This document shows, piece by piece, positions 7,889 through 16,907 of a stretch of DNA of 64,000 nucleotides. A program made the translations under genes and the position numbers. The first letter of the stretch is position 1. The number at the start of each line of letters is the position of its first letter. Source of the DNA: JAFLCM01 sp964510955 (GTDB taxonomy: Bacteria > Planctomycetota > Phycisphaerae > Phycisphaerales > UBA1924). The DNA lies in NCBI GenBank assembly GCA_964510955.1, contig CAZEDW010000016.1:22824-86823 (forward strand), written 5' to 3'. The notes beneath the pieces are model-generated. The model was not told where the DNA came from, searched no databases, and saw nothing but the letters and a program-made list of their open reading frames with translations.

Positions 7889-7962
7889 GGCGAAGTAGCT
7901 CAGATGGTTAGAGCGAGGGATTCATAAACCCTAGGTCGGCGGTTCGACTCCGCCCTTCGCCA
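7889..7962 (+). tRNA. tRNA-Met (anticodon CAT)
   Basis: The acceptor GGCGAAG (7889-7895) pairs with CTTCGCC (7955-7961), with discriminator A at 7962. The anticodon loop TTCATAA lies between AGGG and CCCT, with CAT at 7923-7925. The T-arm is GGCGGTTCGACTCCGCC. Elongator Met is the best reading. The start lacks the unpaired first base typical of initiator tRNA; Ile2 (lysidine-modified CAT) is a less likely alternative. Confidence 0.9.
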
Positions 7963-7967
7963 CTTTG

Positions 7968-7998
7968 ACCGCTTCAGAGAATGAGGCGGTTTTTTTTG
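7968..7998 (+). terminator. Intrinsic terminator of tRNA-Met
   Basis: ACCGCTTCA pairs with TGAGGCGGT (one G-U pair) around a GAGAA loop, and the stem runs directly into a stretch of eight or more T residues. Confidence 0.85.
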
Positions 7999-8394
7999 CG
8001 GACTCAACGCCGGCATCGGTGCGGGTTCTTCTGCGTGCCCGCGCCCACGCGGCTGCCGGCCGGGGCTCCGCGCGGGGATCGCCATGGTCCCTGACGGGTT
8101 GATCGCCGGCGGCCTCCGGCGTCCCCCCCGGCGCCCCCCAGCGCCCAAGCGAGATTTCGCGACGGCGCGCCCGGCGGCTATCACGATCACGGCTCGGCGT
8201 CCAGCGCTGAGCGACGAAGATTGCGTTCAGATCGCGTCAAGCCCGCGCGCCCCGTCGTGCGCCGCGGGCGAATCTCACGGGTTGCTGCCCGGTCCTTCAC
8301 CAGACCTTGACGCACACCGGGCATCCTTTTCTCGTCGCCGCGACCCGGGCCGGATGCTCCGGGAGCGCGTGCGAAAGGAAAGGAGCAGTATCGG
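7999..8394. other. Intergenic region without a gene
   Basis: About 400 bases lie between the tRNA-Met terminator and the prepilin gene. A strong ribosome-binding sequence (AAAGGAAAGGAGC) at 8375-8387 belongs to the prepilin. A TTGACG at about 8308 has no convincing -10 partner. No coding frame with sensible composition was seen. Confidence 0.5.
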
Positions 8395-9462
8395 ATGCTG
8401 CACACGCAGATTCGCGCCGCGGGAACGCACCCGTCGCGCACGGCCCGCTCGGCATGGACCAGCGGGTTCACGCTCGTGGAGTTGCTGGTTGTCGTCGCGG
8501 TGATCGCGCTGTTGATCGGCCTGCTGCTGCCGGCGCTGGGCAAAGCGCGCGAGGCGGGGCGTGAGCTCAAGTGCGCCTCGAACATCCGCAACGTCGGACA
8601 GGGCGTCACCATCTACACGACCTCGACCGAGGTGTACCCCATGTCGTACCTCTACCCCACCACCACGACCGGGTACTCGTGGACGTTGGGAGATCAGCAG
8701 ATCAACAACCCCAACCCGTCCAACGGCTACATCCACTGGTCGTCGAGCCTGCTGGAATCTGACGGGGGCGCGATCGCCAACGAGGCCTTCGAGTGCCCCA
8801 CCGTCTACAACGGCGGAGCGCCGCGCACCAACCCCGGCAAGGACCCCAACCACTGGGAGTCCTGGCAGGTCAACGCGCTGGGCGCCACCCAGGCCAGCCC
8901 ATCGGAACCGCCGCTGGATCGCCAGGCGTTCCGCATGGCGTACACGACCAACGCGGCCATCGTCCCGCGCAACAAGCTGAGCGGCGTGGGCGTGCAGCGC
9001 ACGGCCCAGTTCGTGCGGCCCTCGTGGATCAAGAACGGCGCGCGAACGATCCTCGCCACGGAGTTCTTTGAGAAAGACCAGTGGCGCTCGATCTCCTCCG
9101 ACAACAAGTGCGTGTCGCACCGCCCGGTGTCGCCCTTCCGTTCCGACGCCAGCGCCAACGGCGACGAGCTGTTCAACGTCGCCAACAACCCCAACAACAA
9201 CACGCAGAGGTTCTTCTACCCGACCGCGCCGCAAATCAAGAGCAGCGAAGGACTCGGCGCCGGCGCCATCGAGGACCCCGACTCCGAGCTGAACGCCGTC
9301 GGCCGGCATCACGCGGGCAAGGACAAGCTGGGCGGGAGCGTCAACTTTCTGTTCGTGGACGGGCACGTCGCCAAGTACACGGTGCTCGACACGATCACCC
9401 AGCGCCTGTGGGGTGACAAGTTCTACAGCATGACCGGCACCGGCACCCGAATCGAGGAGTAA
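8395..9462 (+). CDS. Prepilin-type protein with H-x-DG C-terminal motif
   Basis: A 355-residue type II/IV pseudopilin-like protein of the group greatly expanded in planctomycetes. The N-terminal leader ends SGFTLVELLVVVAVIALLIG, so a prepilin peptidase would cut after Gly and methylate Phe; the hydrophobic helix that follows anchors or polymerises the protein. The helix is followed by LPALGKAREAGRELKCASNI, the usual continuation in this family. The C-terminus contains GRHHAG and VNFLFVDGHVAKY, the H-x-DG motif. The start at 8395 has a strong AAAGGAAAGGAGC upstream. It lies directly ahead of the large PstS-like gene and may be co-regulated with it. Confidence 0.85.
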   Translation: MLHTQIRAAGTHPSRTARSAWTSGFTLVELLVVVAVIALLIGLLLPALGKAREAGRELKCASNIRNVGQGVTIYTTSTEVYPMSYLYPTTTTGYSWTLGDQQINNPNPSNGYIHWSSSLLESDGGAIANEAFECPTVYNGGAPRTNPGKDPNHWESWQVNALGATQASPSEPPLDRQAFRMAYTTNAAIVPRNKLSGVGVQRTAQFVRPSWIKNGARTILATEFFEKDQWRSISSDNKCVSHRPVSPFRSDASANGDELFNVANNPNNNTQRFFYPTAPQIKSSEGLGAGAIEDPDSELNAVGRHHAGKDKLGGSVNFLFVDGHVAKYTVLDTITQRLWGDKFYSMTGTGTRIEE

Positions 9463-9680
9463 ACCCGACGTCGCACTCGCGGACGCCGAAGAGAGAGCGG
9501 CCGCCGCGGAGCTGAGAGGAGAAGGCTCGGCCGCCATGGGGAAGCCCGTGACGGTTGATTCCAGAGTTCGGCAAGGCGCCCAGTTCAATCGATCCGCCAT
9601 TCCCCCCTGGGGGAAGTGCCCAGCCCGGTGCCCGAGGTCGGGCGCAACGGTTGTTCTGCGCAAACGCCGGGGCTCATTCT

Positions 9681-9700
9681 GCGGCTTCGGGTGAAGCCGC
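9681..9700. other. Hairpin in leader of the PstS-like gene
   Basis: GCGGCTTC and GAAGCCGC form a perfect 8-base stem around GGGT, 53 bases upstream of the ATG at 9753. It is followed by TTCCCC rather than a T-run, so its role is unclear. Confidence 0.35.
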
Positions 9701-9752
9701 TTCCCCGTTCGACTCCCCAACGTCAGTCCCACACCCGAAGGAGAGACTCGCG

Positions 9753-12521
9753 ATGAAAAAGGCAAAGCTTCAGATGCTCGTCGCCGCGTGCGGTTCGGCC
9801 CTCGGCCTGGCCGGAGCGGCCGACGCCCAGACCGTGATCAACATCTCCGGCGCCACGTTGTTCGAGAACTTCTTCAAGGCCGGCGCCTCGACGATCGACT
9901 ACTTCGACGTAGACGCCGACGGGCGCTACAAGAACCACGCCCCGCCGCAGAGCGACCAGCTCGCCAACTTCACCCTTCCGGGAACCTCGCTCACCACCGA
10001 CGAGACCGACCCCTCAGGGTGCTACTGGTCGGTTCAGTATTTCGTCAACGGCTCGGTGAAGGGGCTGTTTGACCTGGCGAACTACGGCTACCCCAAGCCC
10101 TACGTCACCGACAACTCCGAGACCGGCCCCTTCATGAACATCAATGACCTGAGCAAGGGGTATTACAACCGAGGCCAGTACTTCGGTACGGGGGCCGGTC
10201 AGACCGGCGTGCGGAACAACGCCAACCCGTACGGCGCCCCCGTCCGCTCTTCCATGGACGGCCTGTACGTCGCCCAGTACAGCGCCCCCGGAACGCCGTC
10301 CGCGGGCGGCATCCGAATCGACATCGCCCCCGTGGATGTGCCCTCGTTCTGGGGCATCCAGTTCTTCGGCGGTTCGGCCGACTTCGCGAAGAAGCCCGGG
10401 CAGCCCGGCTACGGCCAGAACGCCCGGCGTTCGGTGAATAAGCAGGGCGGGACCTCGGGCGCGGATCAGGACCAGAAGATGGTTGACCTCAGCGCCGCGG
10501 GCCGCACGCTTTTCGACTCGAACAACCCGCCGCCGCAGAACGACCAGAACACGATCTTCGACACCCCCGTCGCGGCCGTGCCGATCGCCATCTACACGGG
10601 CATGGGCAGCGGCTACCGCCAGCTCCTGCAGAGCGAGCTCCGCCACCTGCAGGCCACCGGCCGCCTGCCCAGCGGCGACAACCTCATGGTCATCACCCGT
10701 GAGGCCGGCTCGGGCACCCGCAACGGCGTGTGCAACTCGCTGTGCCTCGACCCTTCGTGGGGCGTGGGCGAGAATGTCGGCGCCAACAACAACAATAACA
10801 GCGGTACCCAGCTCGCCGGCCCCAACTTCCTGCCCAGCAACAAGATCGGCTCGGGCGACATGGAGAGCACGCTGTTCAACTGCCGCCTGGCCATCGGTTA
10901 CTCCGGCGCCGAGCGCTATGTAAATAACGGCCTTCGGAATAACATCGAGTTGATCGCGGTCAAGCCAGATCTGGCCAACGGCAGCGCCGGCGTGGGAGAC
11001 TACGCCCGCCCCACCGCCGACCGCCTCCTGCACAACAGCCCACTCCGGGGCGACGGCACCTCCGGCTACGTGATCTTCGGCGTCGAGCAGTTCGCCACTA
11101 TCGGTGACCCGCAGGCCGCGCCCGTCGCCAAGGGCGGCGTCGGTCCCAACGGCCACCCCGCGATGGACAATGTCGAAGCCGCCGCCTACATCAACAACAT
11201 CACCCGCTCCATCATCGGTTTCAGCACCAGCCCTGACACCAACCAGAACACCTCGACCGCCGGCGAGTACATGGGTGTGAACTTCATCCTGGTCAGCGCC
11301 ATCGACCGCCTCCACACGCTCACCGACCCCTGCACGCTCATTTCCAACCCCGCGCTGGTGTCTTCGGTGCAGACCTACGCCCTGAACAACTCGGTGTACG
11401 CCATCAACAGCACCATCTACGGCACCTACGGCCAGGGCACCAACATCCTCAACGGTCGCACCCCCACCCGCACCACCGGGCAGACCTATTCCGACGGCGT
11501 CAGCGGCGCCACCGCGAACTATGTCACGCAGGCCGGCAACCCCGTCAACTACGCCAGCACCATCAACGACCGCAACCGCATCGTCGGTGACTTCAGCGGC
11601 GACGCGGTTCGCGACTCGGGCGACATCAACGACATGATCGCCGCCCTCAAGCAGCGCCAGGGCGGCCCCGCCTGGGTGCCCTCCGCCGGATCGCCCGCGC
11701 TCAACAATGCCCCCGGCTCGACCGCCTCGATCGAGCTGCTGGGCGACTTCAACAGCGACGGCAACTTCAACGTCGCCGACGTCCGCTACTTCTGTGACGG
11801 ACTGGCGATGCGCAGCGGCTTGATCGACCGCAGGTTCGCCTTCACCCAGGCCGACACCGCCTTCGGCGGCAACCTGTTCGGCACCACGCTGGCCACCGGC
11901 AAGCCCTACGCGAGCGGCGACAGCCGCGGCGACGTGGCCGGCGCGGCGGGCGTCACCCCCGGCTTCGCACCGGTCGGCTTCAACGGCGTCGTCAACGGAG
12001 CCGACATCGACTACGTCTTCAAGCAGTTCCGCCAGAACCCGCGCGTCACCGACGGCGTGCTCAACTGGGACAACACGTTCGAGGCCGTCGGCGCCGACTA
12101 CTCGGCCAACATGACCAGCGGCGACAACCGCATCGACATCAACGACGCCTGCGACATCGTCCGCAGCGTCTTGGGCACCGACTTCGGCGACGCCAACCTG
12201 GACCGCCAGGTCACCTGCGCCGACCTCGGCGTCATCAACCAGGGCGCCATGCCCTACCCCGGCGGCTGGGCCCAGGGCGACGTGAACGGCGACGGCGTCG
12301 TGAACGCCGACGACGTCAAGATCATCAAGTCCAAGCTGCTGCCCGGCGACATCAACGGCGACGGCTGCGTCAACACCGCCGACCTCACCCTGCTGCTCGG
12401 GAAGTTCGGCCAGACCGTCGCCTGCGACGACCTGGTGGACCTCACCGGCAGCGGCACCATCAACACGGGCACGCTCACCATCCTGCTGGGCCGCTTCGGC
12501 ACCTGCTTCACCTGCCCGTGA
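9753..12521 (+). CDS. Large secreted PstS-like protein with multiple dockerin-like repeats
   Basis: A 922-residue exported protein. The start at 9753 follows GAAGGAGAG and gives the signal peptide MKKAKLQMLVAACGSALGLA ending at ADAQ. The first about 430 residues resemble phosphate-binding PstS-type periplasmic proteins: INISGATLFENFFKAG after the signal, TREAGSGTRNG near residue 315 (the anion-binding RxxGSGTR loop) and AIGYSGAERY near 380. Between about 610 and 922 lie at least five EF-hand/dockerin-like units, including GDFNSDGNFNVADV, GDVNGDGVVNADDVKII and GDINGDGCVNTADLTLLLGK. A ligand-binding domain joined to surface-type repeats suggests capture of phosphate or another anion at the cell surface. 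The intact loop does not prove phosphate binding. Confidence 0.75.
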   Translation: MKKAKLQMLVAACGSALGLAGAADAQTVINISGATLFENFFKAGASTIDYFDVDADGRYKNHAPPQSDQLANFTLPGTSLTTDETDPSGCYWSVQYFVNGSVKGLFDLANYGYPKPYVTDNSETGPFMNINDLSKGYYNRGQYFGTGAGQTGVRNNANPYGAPVRSSMDGLYVAQYSAPGTPSAGGIRIDIAPVDVPSFWGIQFFGGSADFAKKPGQPGYGQNARRSVNKQGGTSGADQDQKMVDLSAAGRTLFDSNNPPPQNDQNTIFDTPVAAVPIAIYTGMGSGYRQLLQSELRHLQATGRLPSGDNLMVITREAGSGTRNGVCNSLCLDPSWGVGENVGANNNNNSGTQLAGPNFLPSNKIGSGDMESTLFNCRLAIGYSGAERYVNNGLRNNIELIAVKPDLANGSAGVGDYARPTADRLLHNSPLRGDGTSGYVIFGVEQFATIGDPQAAPVAKGGVGPNGHPAMDNVEAAAYINNITRSIIGFSTSPDTNQNTSTAGEYMGVNFILVSAIDRLHTLTDPCTLISNPALVSSVQTYALNNSVYAINSTIYGTYGQGTNILNGRTPTRTTGQTYSDGVSGATANYVTQAGNPVNYASTINDRNRIVGDFSGDAVRDSGDINDMIAALKQRQGGPAWVPSAGSPALNNAPGSTASIELLGDFNSDGNFNVADVRYFCDGLAMRSGLIDRRFAFTQADTAFGGNLFGTTLATGKPYASGDSRGDVAGAAGVTPGFAPVGFNGVVNGADIDYVFKQFRQNPRVTDGVLNWDNTFEAVGADYSANMTSGDNRIDINDACDIVRSVLGTDFGDANLDRQVTCADLGVINQGAMPYPGGWAQGDVNGDGVVNADDVKIIKSKLLPGDINGDGCVNTADLTLLLGKFGQTVACDDLVDLTGSGTINTGTLTILLGRFGTCFTCP

Positions 12522-12582
12522 GTTGCTGCCGGCACCACAAACAGTTGGATCGCGTTTCGATTCGATTCACTCCGCTGCTCCT

Positions 12583-12625
12583 GGCGGGCCGACCCATTGC
12601 GTGAGGGTCGGCCCGCCGCTTTTCT
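12583..12625 (+). terminator. Intrinsic terminator of the PstS-like gene
   Basis: A 13-base perfect stem (GGCGGGCCGACCC with GGGTCGGCCCGCC) around a 9-base loop is followed by GCTTTTCTT. It lies about 60 bases beyond the stop codon. Confidence 0.85.
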
Positions 12626-13000
12626 TGCTTCCGCAGGCCGCAGCTGCCGTCAGCGCTCCGCCCTGTGGCGAGGACATCGGGATAGGCTCGGTCACGGCGC
12701 CCCTGTTGTTGCGGCTGCGAACGAACCTCGTCTCCGCGCGTCAGTGGCGGCTTGGGGTGCTTGGGCGTCCCCACCCACTCAGGGGGATTCGCCCGTGGAA
12801 GCCGCGGCCGGAGGGGACCTCACGTTTCGGGTGAACCGCAAGTACACCCCGGCCCGATGACGACGGCGATACGCTTGACGAACGGACTCGGTCCGCTTAC
12901 CGTCCTGAGACCAAGTCTCAAATACGCCCCAACCGTTCCGTCCCCGCCGTCCCTGACCCCACCCGGGGCGGCCCGCACCACCCACGCCGACCACCCCACC
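12626..13000. other. Intergenic region without a clear gene
   Basis: About 375 bases follow the terminator. Frames here are Arg/Pro/Gly-rich and lack ribosome-binding sites. No tRNA, repeat or promoter was convincing. Confidence 0.5.
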
Positions 13001-13120
13001 ATGTGCCCCGTTCCACGCTGGTTCCGCCGACTGAGCCTCATCGGCTTCTCGTTCTTCCTGATCAAGGGGTTGATGTGGCTGGCGGTGCTGTGGCTGGGGG
13101 CCGCGTCGCTGACGCGGTGA
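13001..13120 (+). CDS. Small single-span membrane peptide
   Basis: A 39-residue frame: a short basic start (MCPVPRWFRRL), then one hydrophobic helix (FSFFLIKGLMWLAVLWLGAA). Very similar short peptides with a KGL-x-WL core occur widely in bacteria as unnamed membrane peptides, sometimes mislabelled after a neighbouring tRNA synthetase. There is no strong ribosome-binding site. It lies 51 bases upstream of the heme oxygenase gene on the same strand. Function unknown; the call rests on composition only. Confidence 0.5.
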   Translation: MCPVPRWFRRLSLIGFSFFLIKGLMWLAVLWLGAASLTR

Positions 13121-13171
13121 GGGCCACGGTTCAGTCACCACGCCTTCGATCACCAAGCGAGGAGTCGCTGC

Positions 13172-13837
13172 ATGTCAGGCTGTCCATTCCAGAGTGCGTC
13201 CGGTTCGGTGCCGTCGATCATGGAAGTGCTCAAGACGTCCACGGCCGAACTCCACGGGGCCGCGGAGGGGCACGCGTTCCAGCAGGCCCTGGTGCGCGGC
13301 GAGCTCCCGCGCGAGCAGTACGCGGCGTATCTCGGTCAACTGCTGCTGGTTCATCAAGAGCTGGAGTCTCAACTGAAGCGGCACGCCCCCACCACGCCCG
13401 CGATCGCAAGGGTGGTGAAGGCGTACCAGTTTCAGGTGCCGTACCTGCTGGAAGATCTCGCGTTTTACGGCGTGGACCCGGGCTCGGTCGAGCCGCTGCC
13501 CGCCACCCGGGCGCTGGTTGAGGAGATCCGTGCCGCCGCCGCGAGCGACCCGATGTCGCTGCTGGGTTACCAGTACGTCATGGAAGGCTCGAACAACGGC
13601 AACAAGTTCATCGCCAAGGCTATCGCCCGCGCGTATGGGCTGACCGACGGTCGCGGTCTGAAGTACCTTGACCCCTACGGCGATCAGCAGCGTCCGTACT
13701 GGATGGCGTTCAAGAGTGACATGGACGCCTACGAGTTCACTGCGGCGCAGATGAAGTCGCTGGCGCTGGCGGCCCAGTCGATGTTCCGGGGGATCGGGGC
13801 GATCAGCTCGGCGATGGGAGCAGCGGTCGCGGCCTGA
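13172..13837 (+). CDS. Biliverdin-producing heme oxygenase-like protein
   Basis: A 221-residue cytosolic protein, close to the family's usual size. The ATG at 13172 follows GAGGAG. ELHGAAEGH (His28) matches the LHxxAE proximal heme-ligand helix. LGYQYVMEGSNNGNKFIAKA (about residue 131 on) matches the distal helix with its EGS/Gly-rich segment. It should open heme to biliverdin, iron and CO using electrons from a reductase, serving iron release or heme turnover. The N-terminus MSGCPFQSAS contains a Cys-Pro pair of the kind used as a heme-regulatory motif. No heme uptake genes are adjacent. Confidence 0.8.
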   Translation: MSGCPFQSASGSVPSIMEVLKTSTAELHGAAEGHAFQQALVRGELPREQYAAYLGQLLLVHQELESQLKRHAPTTPAIARVVKAYQFQVPYLLEDLAFYGVDPGSVEPLPATRALVEEIRAAAASDPMSLLGYQYVMEGSNNGNKFIAKAIARAYGLTDGRGLKYLDPYGDQQRPYWMAFKSDMDAYEFTAAQMKSLALAAQSMFRGIGAISSAMGAAVAA

Positions 13838-13852
13838 AGGCACGCCTTAGCG

Positions 13853-13877
13853 CTGCGCCGAAGGCGCGGCGCAGTTT
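13853..13877 (+). terminator. Probable intrinsic terminator of the heme oxygenase gene
   Basis: CTGCGCCG pairs with CGGCGCAG around AAGGCG and is followed by only TTT. It lies 16 bases after the stop codon. Confidence 0.5.
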
Positions 13878-14083
13878 CCCTGACGGCTTGTTGGCTGCTG
13901 AGTTGAGTGCTCGTCCGCGGGGCCGGTTCACGCCACGACCGTGGGCAGCCCGCCGCTTGAAACGCCCGCATCCCGCTTCCGCATCAGTGGTAGGATTTTG
14001 CACGCCCGGCGTGAGACCGCCCGGGCTGCGCCTGCGGCGTGCGCCGCGGGCATGATCGATTCCCCAGAGGAGACTCGACGAAC

Positions 14084-16201
14084 ATGAAACGCTCTCTCAC
14101 TTCCGGCGCGGTCATCGCCGCCGGGCTGGCGCTGTCGCTGTGCGCCGGCACGCTGGCCGAGACCGCCCCCGCGCCCGCGGCCAAAGCAGGCGCCAAGGCC
14201 GCCGGCGCCGGCAACCTCATCCCCCGCAGCACGCTGTTCGGCAACCCCGACCGCTCGCGCGTCCAGATCAGCCCCGACGGCAAGCACATCAGCTTCCTCT
14301 CGGCGGTCAACGACGTCATGAACGTCTGGGTCGCCCCGGCCGACAAGCCCGACCAGGCCAAGCCCGTCACCAAGGACACCGGGCGCGGGATCCGCCAGTA
14401 CTTCTGGGCGTTCAACAACACCAACATCCTGTACACCCAGGACACCGGGGGCGACGAGAACTGGAACGTCTACTCGACCGACATCGTCGGCGGCGAGACC
14501 ACCAACGTCACCCCGCTCAAGGGCGTCGCCGCCCAGATCGAGGGCGTGAGCGAGAAGTTCCCCGATGAGATCATCGTCGGGCTCAACGACCGCGACAAGC
14601 GCCTCCACGACCTTTACCGCATCAACATCAAGACCGGCGACCGCAAGATGCTGGTGCAGAACCCCGGCGAGATCAACGGCGAGATCTGCGGCGGCATCTC
14701 GGTGGACGACAACTACGTCGTCCGCTTCGCCGCTTCGTCCCCCGCCAGCGGCGGCCAGAACATCTACACCGCCAAGAAGAACGCCGACGGCACCTACGCG
14801 TGGGAGCTTTTCGAGAGCGTCCCGCTCGAGGACGCGCTGACCACAAGCCCCGTGGGTTTCGACAAGTCGGGCGAGAACGTGTACTTCCAGGACAGCCGCG
14901 GGCGTGACACCGCCGCGCTGTTCAGCATGAACCTGTCCACCAAGGCCAAGACGCTGCTCGCCGAGAACCCCAAGGCCGACGCCGGCGGGATGCTGGTGCA
15001 CCCCACCGAGAAGACCGTCCAGGCGGTGGGCTTCAACTACGAGCGCAACCAGTGGCAGGTCATCGACAAGTCGATCGAGGCCGACATGGCGTATCTGCGC
15101 ACTGTCGCCGACGGCGATTTCAACGTCACCAGCCGCACCCTTGACGACAAAGTCTGGACCGTGGCCTTTGCGCTCGACAACGGCCCGGTCAAGTACTTCC
15201 GCTACGACCGCGACCCCGCGTCTCACAAGGCGGGCAAGGCCACGTTCCTGTTCACCAACAACAAGAAGCTCGAAGGCCTGACGCTCGCCAAGATGCACCC
15301 CACGGTCATCAAGAGCCGCGACGGGCTCAACCTCGTCAGCTACCTGAGCCTGCCGCCCAACGAAGACTCCGACAACGACGGGCGCCCGAGCAAGGCGCTG
15401 CCGCTGGTGCTGTTCGTCCACGGCGGCCCGTGGGCCCGCGACGAATGGGGCTACAACCCCTACCACCAGTGGCTGGCCAACCGCGGCTACGCGGTGCTGA
15501 GCGTCAACTACCGGGCCTCGACGGGCTTCGGCAAGAACTTCATCAACGCCGGCAACGCCGAGTGGGCCGGCAAGATGCACGACGACCTGCTCGACGCGGT
15601 GAACTGGGCGGTGAAGGAGAAGATCGCCGACCCCAAGAAGGTCGCGATCATGGGCGGGAGCTACGGCGGCTACGCCACGCTGGTGGGCCTCACGTTCACC
15701 CCCGACACGTTCGCGTGCGGTGTGGACATCGTCGGTCCGTCCAATCTGGCCACGCTGCTGAACACCATCCCGCCGTACTGGGCCGCGGGCCTGAACCAGA
15801 TGATCAAGCAGATCGGCGGCGACCACCGCACCGAAGAGGGCAAGAAGTACCTCGAGAGCCGCAGCCCGTTGATGAAGGTGGCGAATATCAACAAGCCGCT
15901 CCTGATCGGCCAGGGCGCCAACGACCCGCGCGTGAAGCAGGCCGAGGCCGATCAGATCGTCAAGGCCATGCAGGACAAGAAACTGCCGGTCACCTACGTG
16001 CTGTACCCCGACGAGGGCCACGGCTTCGCCCGCCCGCCCAACCGCACCAGCTTCAACGCGGTCGCGGAGGCGTTCCTCGCCAAGCACCTGGGCGGCGAGT
16101 ACGAGCCCATCGGCAAGGACTTCGAGGGCTCGACGATCTCCGTGCCCACCGGCGCGGCGGACGTCCCGGGTCTGCCCGAGGCGATGTCGGCCAAGAAGTG
16201 A
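14084..16201 (+). CDS. Secreted S9-family (prolyl oligopeptidase-type) serine peptidase
   Basis: A 705-residue exported peptidase. The start at 14084 follows GAGGAG and gives a signal peptide (MKRSLTSGAVIAAGLALSLC, cut near LAE). Residues of about 50-420 form a beta-propeller (VQISPDGKHISFLSAVNDVM is a typical blade). The C-terminal alpha/beta-hydrolase carries the triad Ser526 in GGSYGGYAT, Asp614 in GANDPRV and His646 in DEGHGF, plus the oxyanion segment VHGGPWARDEWG. It should cleave peptides or acyl-peptides in the periplasm or outside the cell. A strong terminator follows the gene, and the flanking genes do not suggest an operon. Confidence 0.9.
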   Translation: MKRSLTSGAVIAAGLALSLCAGTLAETAPAPAAKAGAKAAGAGNLIPRSTLFGNPDRSRVQISPDGKHISFLSAVNDVMNVWVAPADKPDQAKPVTKDTGRGIRQYFWAFNNTNILYTQDTGGDENWNVYSTDIVGGETTNVTPLKGVAAQIEGVSEKFPDEIIVGLNDRDKRLHDLYRINIKTGDRKMLVQNPGEINGEICGGISVDDNYVVRFAASSPASGGQNIYTAKKNADGTYAWELFESVPLEDALTTSPVGFDKSGENVYFQDSRGRDTAALFSMNLSTKAKTLLAENPKADAGGMLVHPTEKTVQAVGFNYERNQWQVIDKSIEADMAYLRTVADGDFNVTSRTLDDKVWTVAFALDNGPVKYFRYDRDPASHKAGKATFLFTNNKKLEGLTLAKMHPTVIKSRDGLNLVSYLSLPPNEDSDNDGRPSKALPLVLFVHGGPWARDEWGYNPYHQWLANRGYAVLSVNYRASTGFGKNFINAGNAEWAGKMHDDLLDAVNWAVKEKIADPKKVAIMGGSYGGYATLVGLTFTPDTFACGVDIVGPSNLATLLNTIPPYWAAGLNQMIKQIGGDHRTEEGKKYLESRSPLMKVANINKPLLIGQGANDPRVKQAEADQIVKAMQDKKLPVTYVLYPDEGHGFARPPNRTSFNAVAEAFLAKHLGGEYEPIGKDFEGSTISVPTGAADVPGLPEAMSAKK

Positions 16202-16260
16202 CCCCGGGCATGGCATGCCTCGGCGTCGGCGGCGTGCCCCCGTGTAACCCGTAGTTCCCG

Positions 16261-16293
16261 AACGAGCGAGCCGCGCGGCTCGCTCGTTTTTTT
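16261..16293 (+). terminator. Intrinsic terminator of the S9 peptidase gene
   Basis: AACGAGCGAGCC and GGCTCGCTCGTT form a perfect 12-base stem around GCGC and run into seven T residues. Confidence 0.9.
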
Positions 16294-16316
16294 GCGTCGT
16301 TTGTTTGCGTCGCGCA

Positions 16317-16345
16317 AAGAAAAACCGCGGAGCGAGGCTCCGCGG
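16317..16345 (-). terminator. Intrinsic terminator of rplM-rpsI
   Basis: On the minus strand CCGCGGAGC and GCTCCGCGG form a 9-base stem with a 3-base loop, followed by TTTTCTTT. It lies 25 bases past the rpsI stop and is back-to-back with the terminator of the convergent peptidase gene. Confidence 0.85.
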
Positions 16346-16369
16346 CTTGGGTGACGAACCAGTGAGGAC

Positions 16370-16846
16370 TTAGCGCTTCGAGAACTGGAAGCGGCGGCGG
16401 GCGCCGGCCTGGCCGTACTTCTTTCGCTCGACCTCGCGGGGGTCGCGGGTGAGGTAACCGGCGTCGCGGAGGGCGGTTTCCAGGGCGGGGTCGTAGCCCT
16501 TCAGGGCGCGGGCCACGCCGAGGCGGATGGACTGGGCCTGGCCCATGAACCCGCCGCCGTCCACGCGGGCGACGACGTCGAACTTGTCCTCCAGACCGGA
16601 GATCCTGAGGGGGGCGACGCAGTCGCCGCGGTCCCGGGTCTCGGAGAAATACTCGTTGATCTGCTTGGTCTTCTTCTTCGTGCACACGATCGTGAACTGG
16701 CCGGTGCCGGGCTTGATGCGCACGCGGGCCACGGCGGTCTTGCGCCGGCCCGTGCCCCACCACCAGCCGAAGCGGTCGGGCGGGAGCGCCTGCTTGAGGA
16801 CCGGGGCTGGAGCGGCGGGGGCGGCGGTGGGAGTGAGTTCGTTCAT
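16370..16846 (-). CDS. rpsI: 30S ribosomal protein S9
   Basis: A 158-residue protein. The conserved core starts at GTGRRKTAVARVRIKPGTG and contains GGGFMGQAQSIRLGVARAL. It ends with the invariant basic tail (GARRRFQFSKR) that reaches into the ribosomal P site. The first about 28 residues are a Pro/Ala-rich extension not found in most S9 proteins, so an internal start cannot be fully excluded. It lies 61 bases downstream of rplM, the usual rplM-rpsI pairing. Confidence 0.97.
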   Translation of the reverse strand: MNELTPTAAPAAPAPVLKQALPPDRFGWWWGTGRRKTAVARVRIKPGTGQFTIVCTKKKTKQINEYFSETRDRGDCVAPLRISGLEDKFDVVARVDGGGFMGQAQSIRLGVARALKGYDPALETALRDAGYLTRDPREVERKKYGQAGARRRFQFSKR

Positions 16847-16907
16847 GGGGAGGCGAGTAGCTGGGTGGCGAGTGGCGAAATGGACCGGAAGCAGACTCGG
16901 AGATCGA

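Noticed and set aside
7712..7962. tRNA genes as an integration site of a genomic island
   Set aside because: No integrase, direct repeat of the tRNA 3' end or composition change was seen nearby.
8300..8330. TTGACG as a -35 box ahead of the prepilin gene
   Set aside because: No acceptable -10 sequence at 16-18 bases downstream.
13928..16216. Open frame of about 760 codons on the minus strand
   Set aside because: Antisense to the S9 peptidase, whose triad, signal peptide and terminator are clear.
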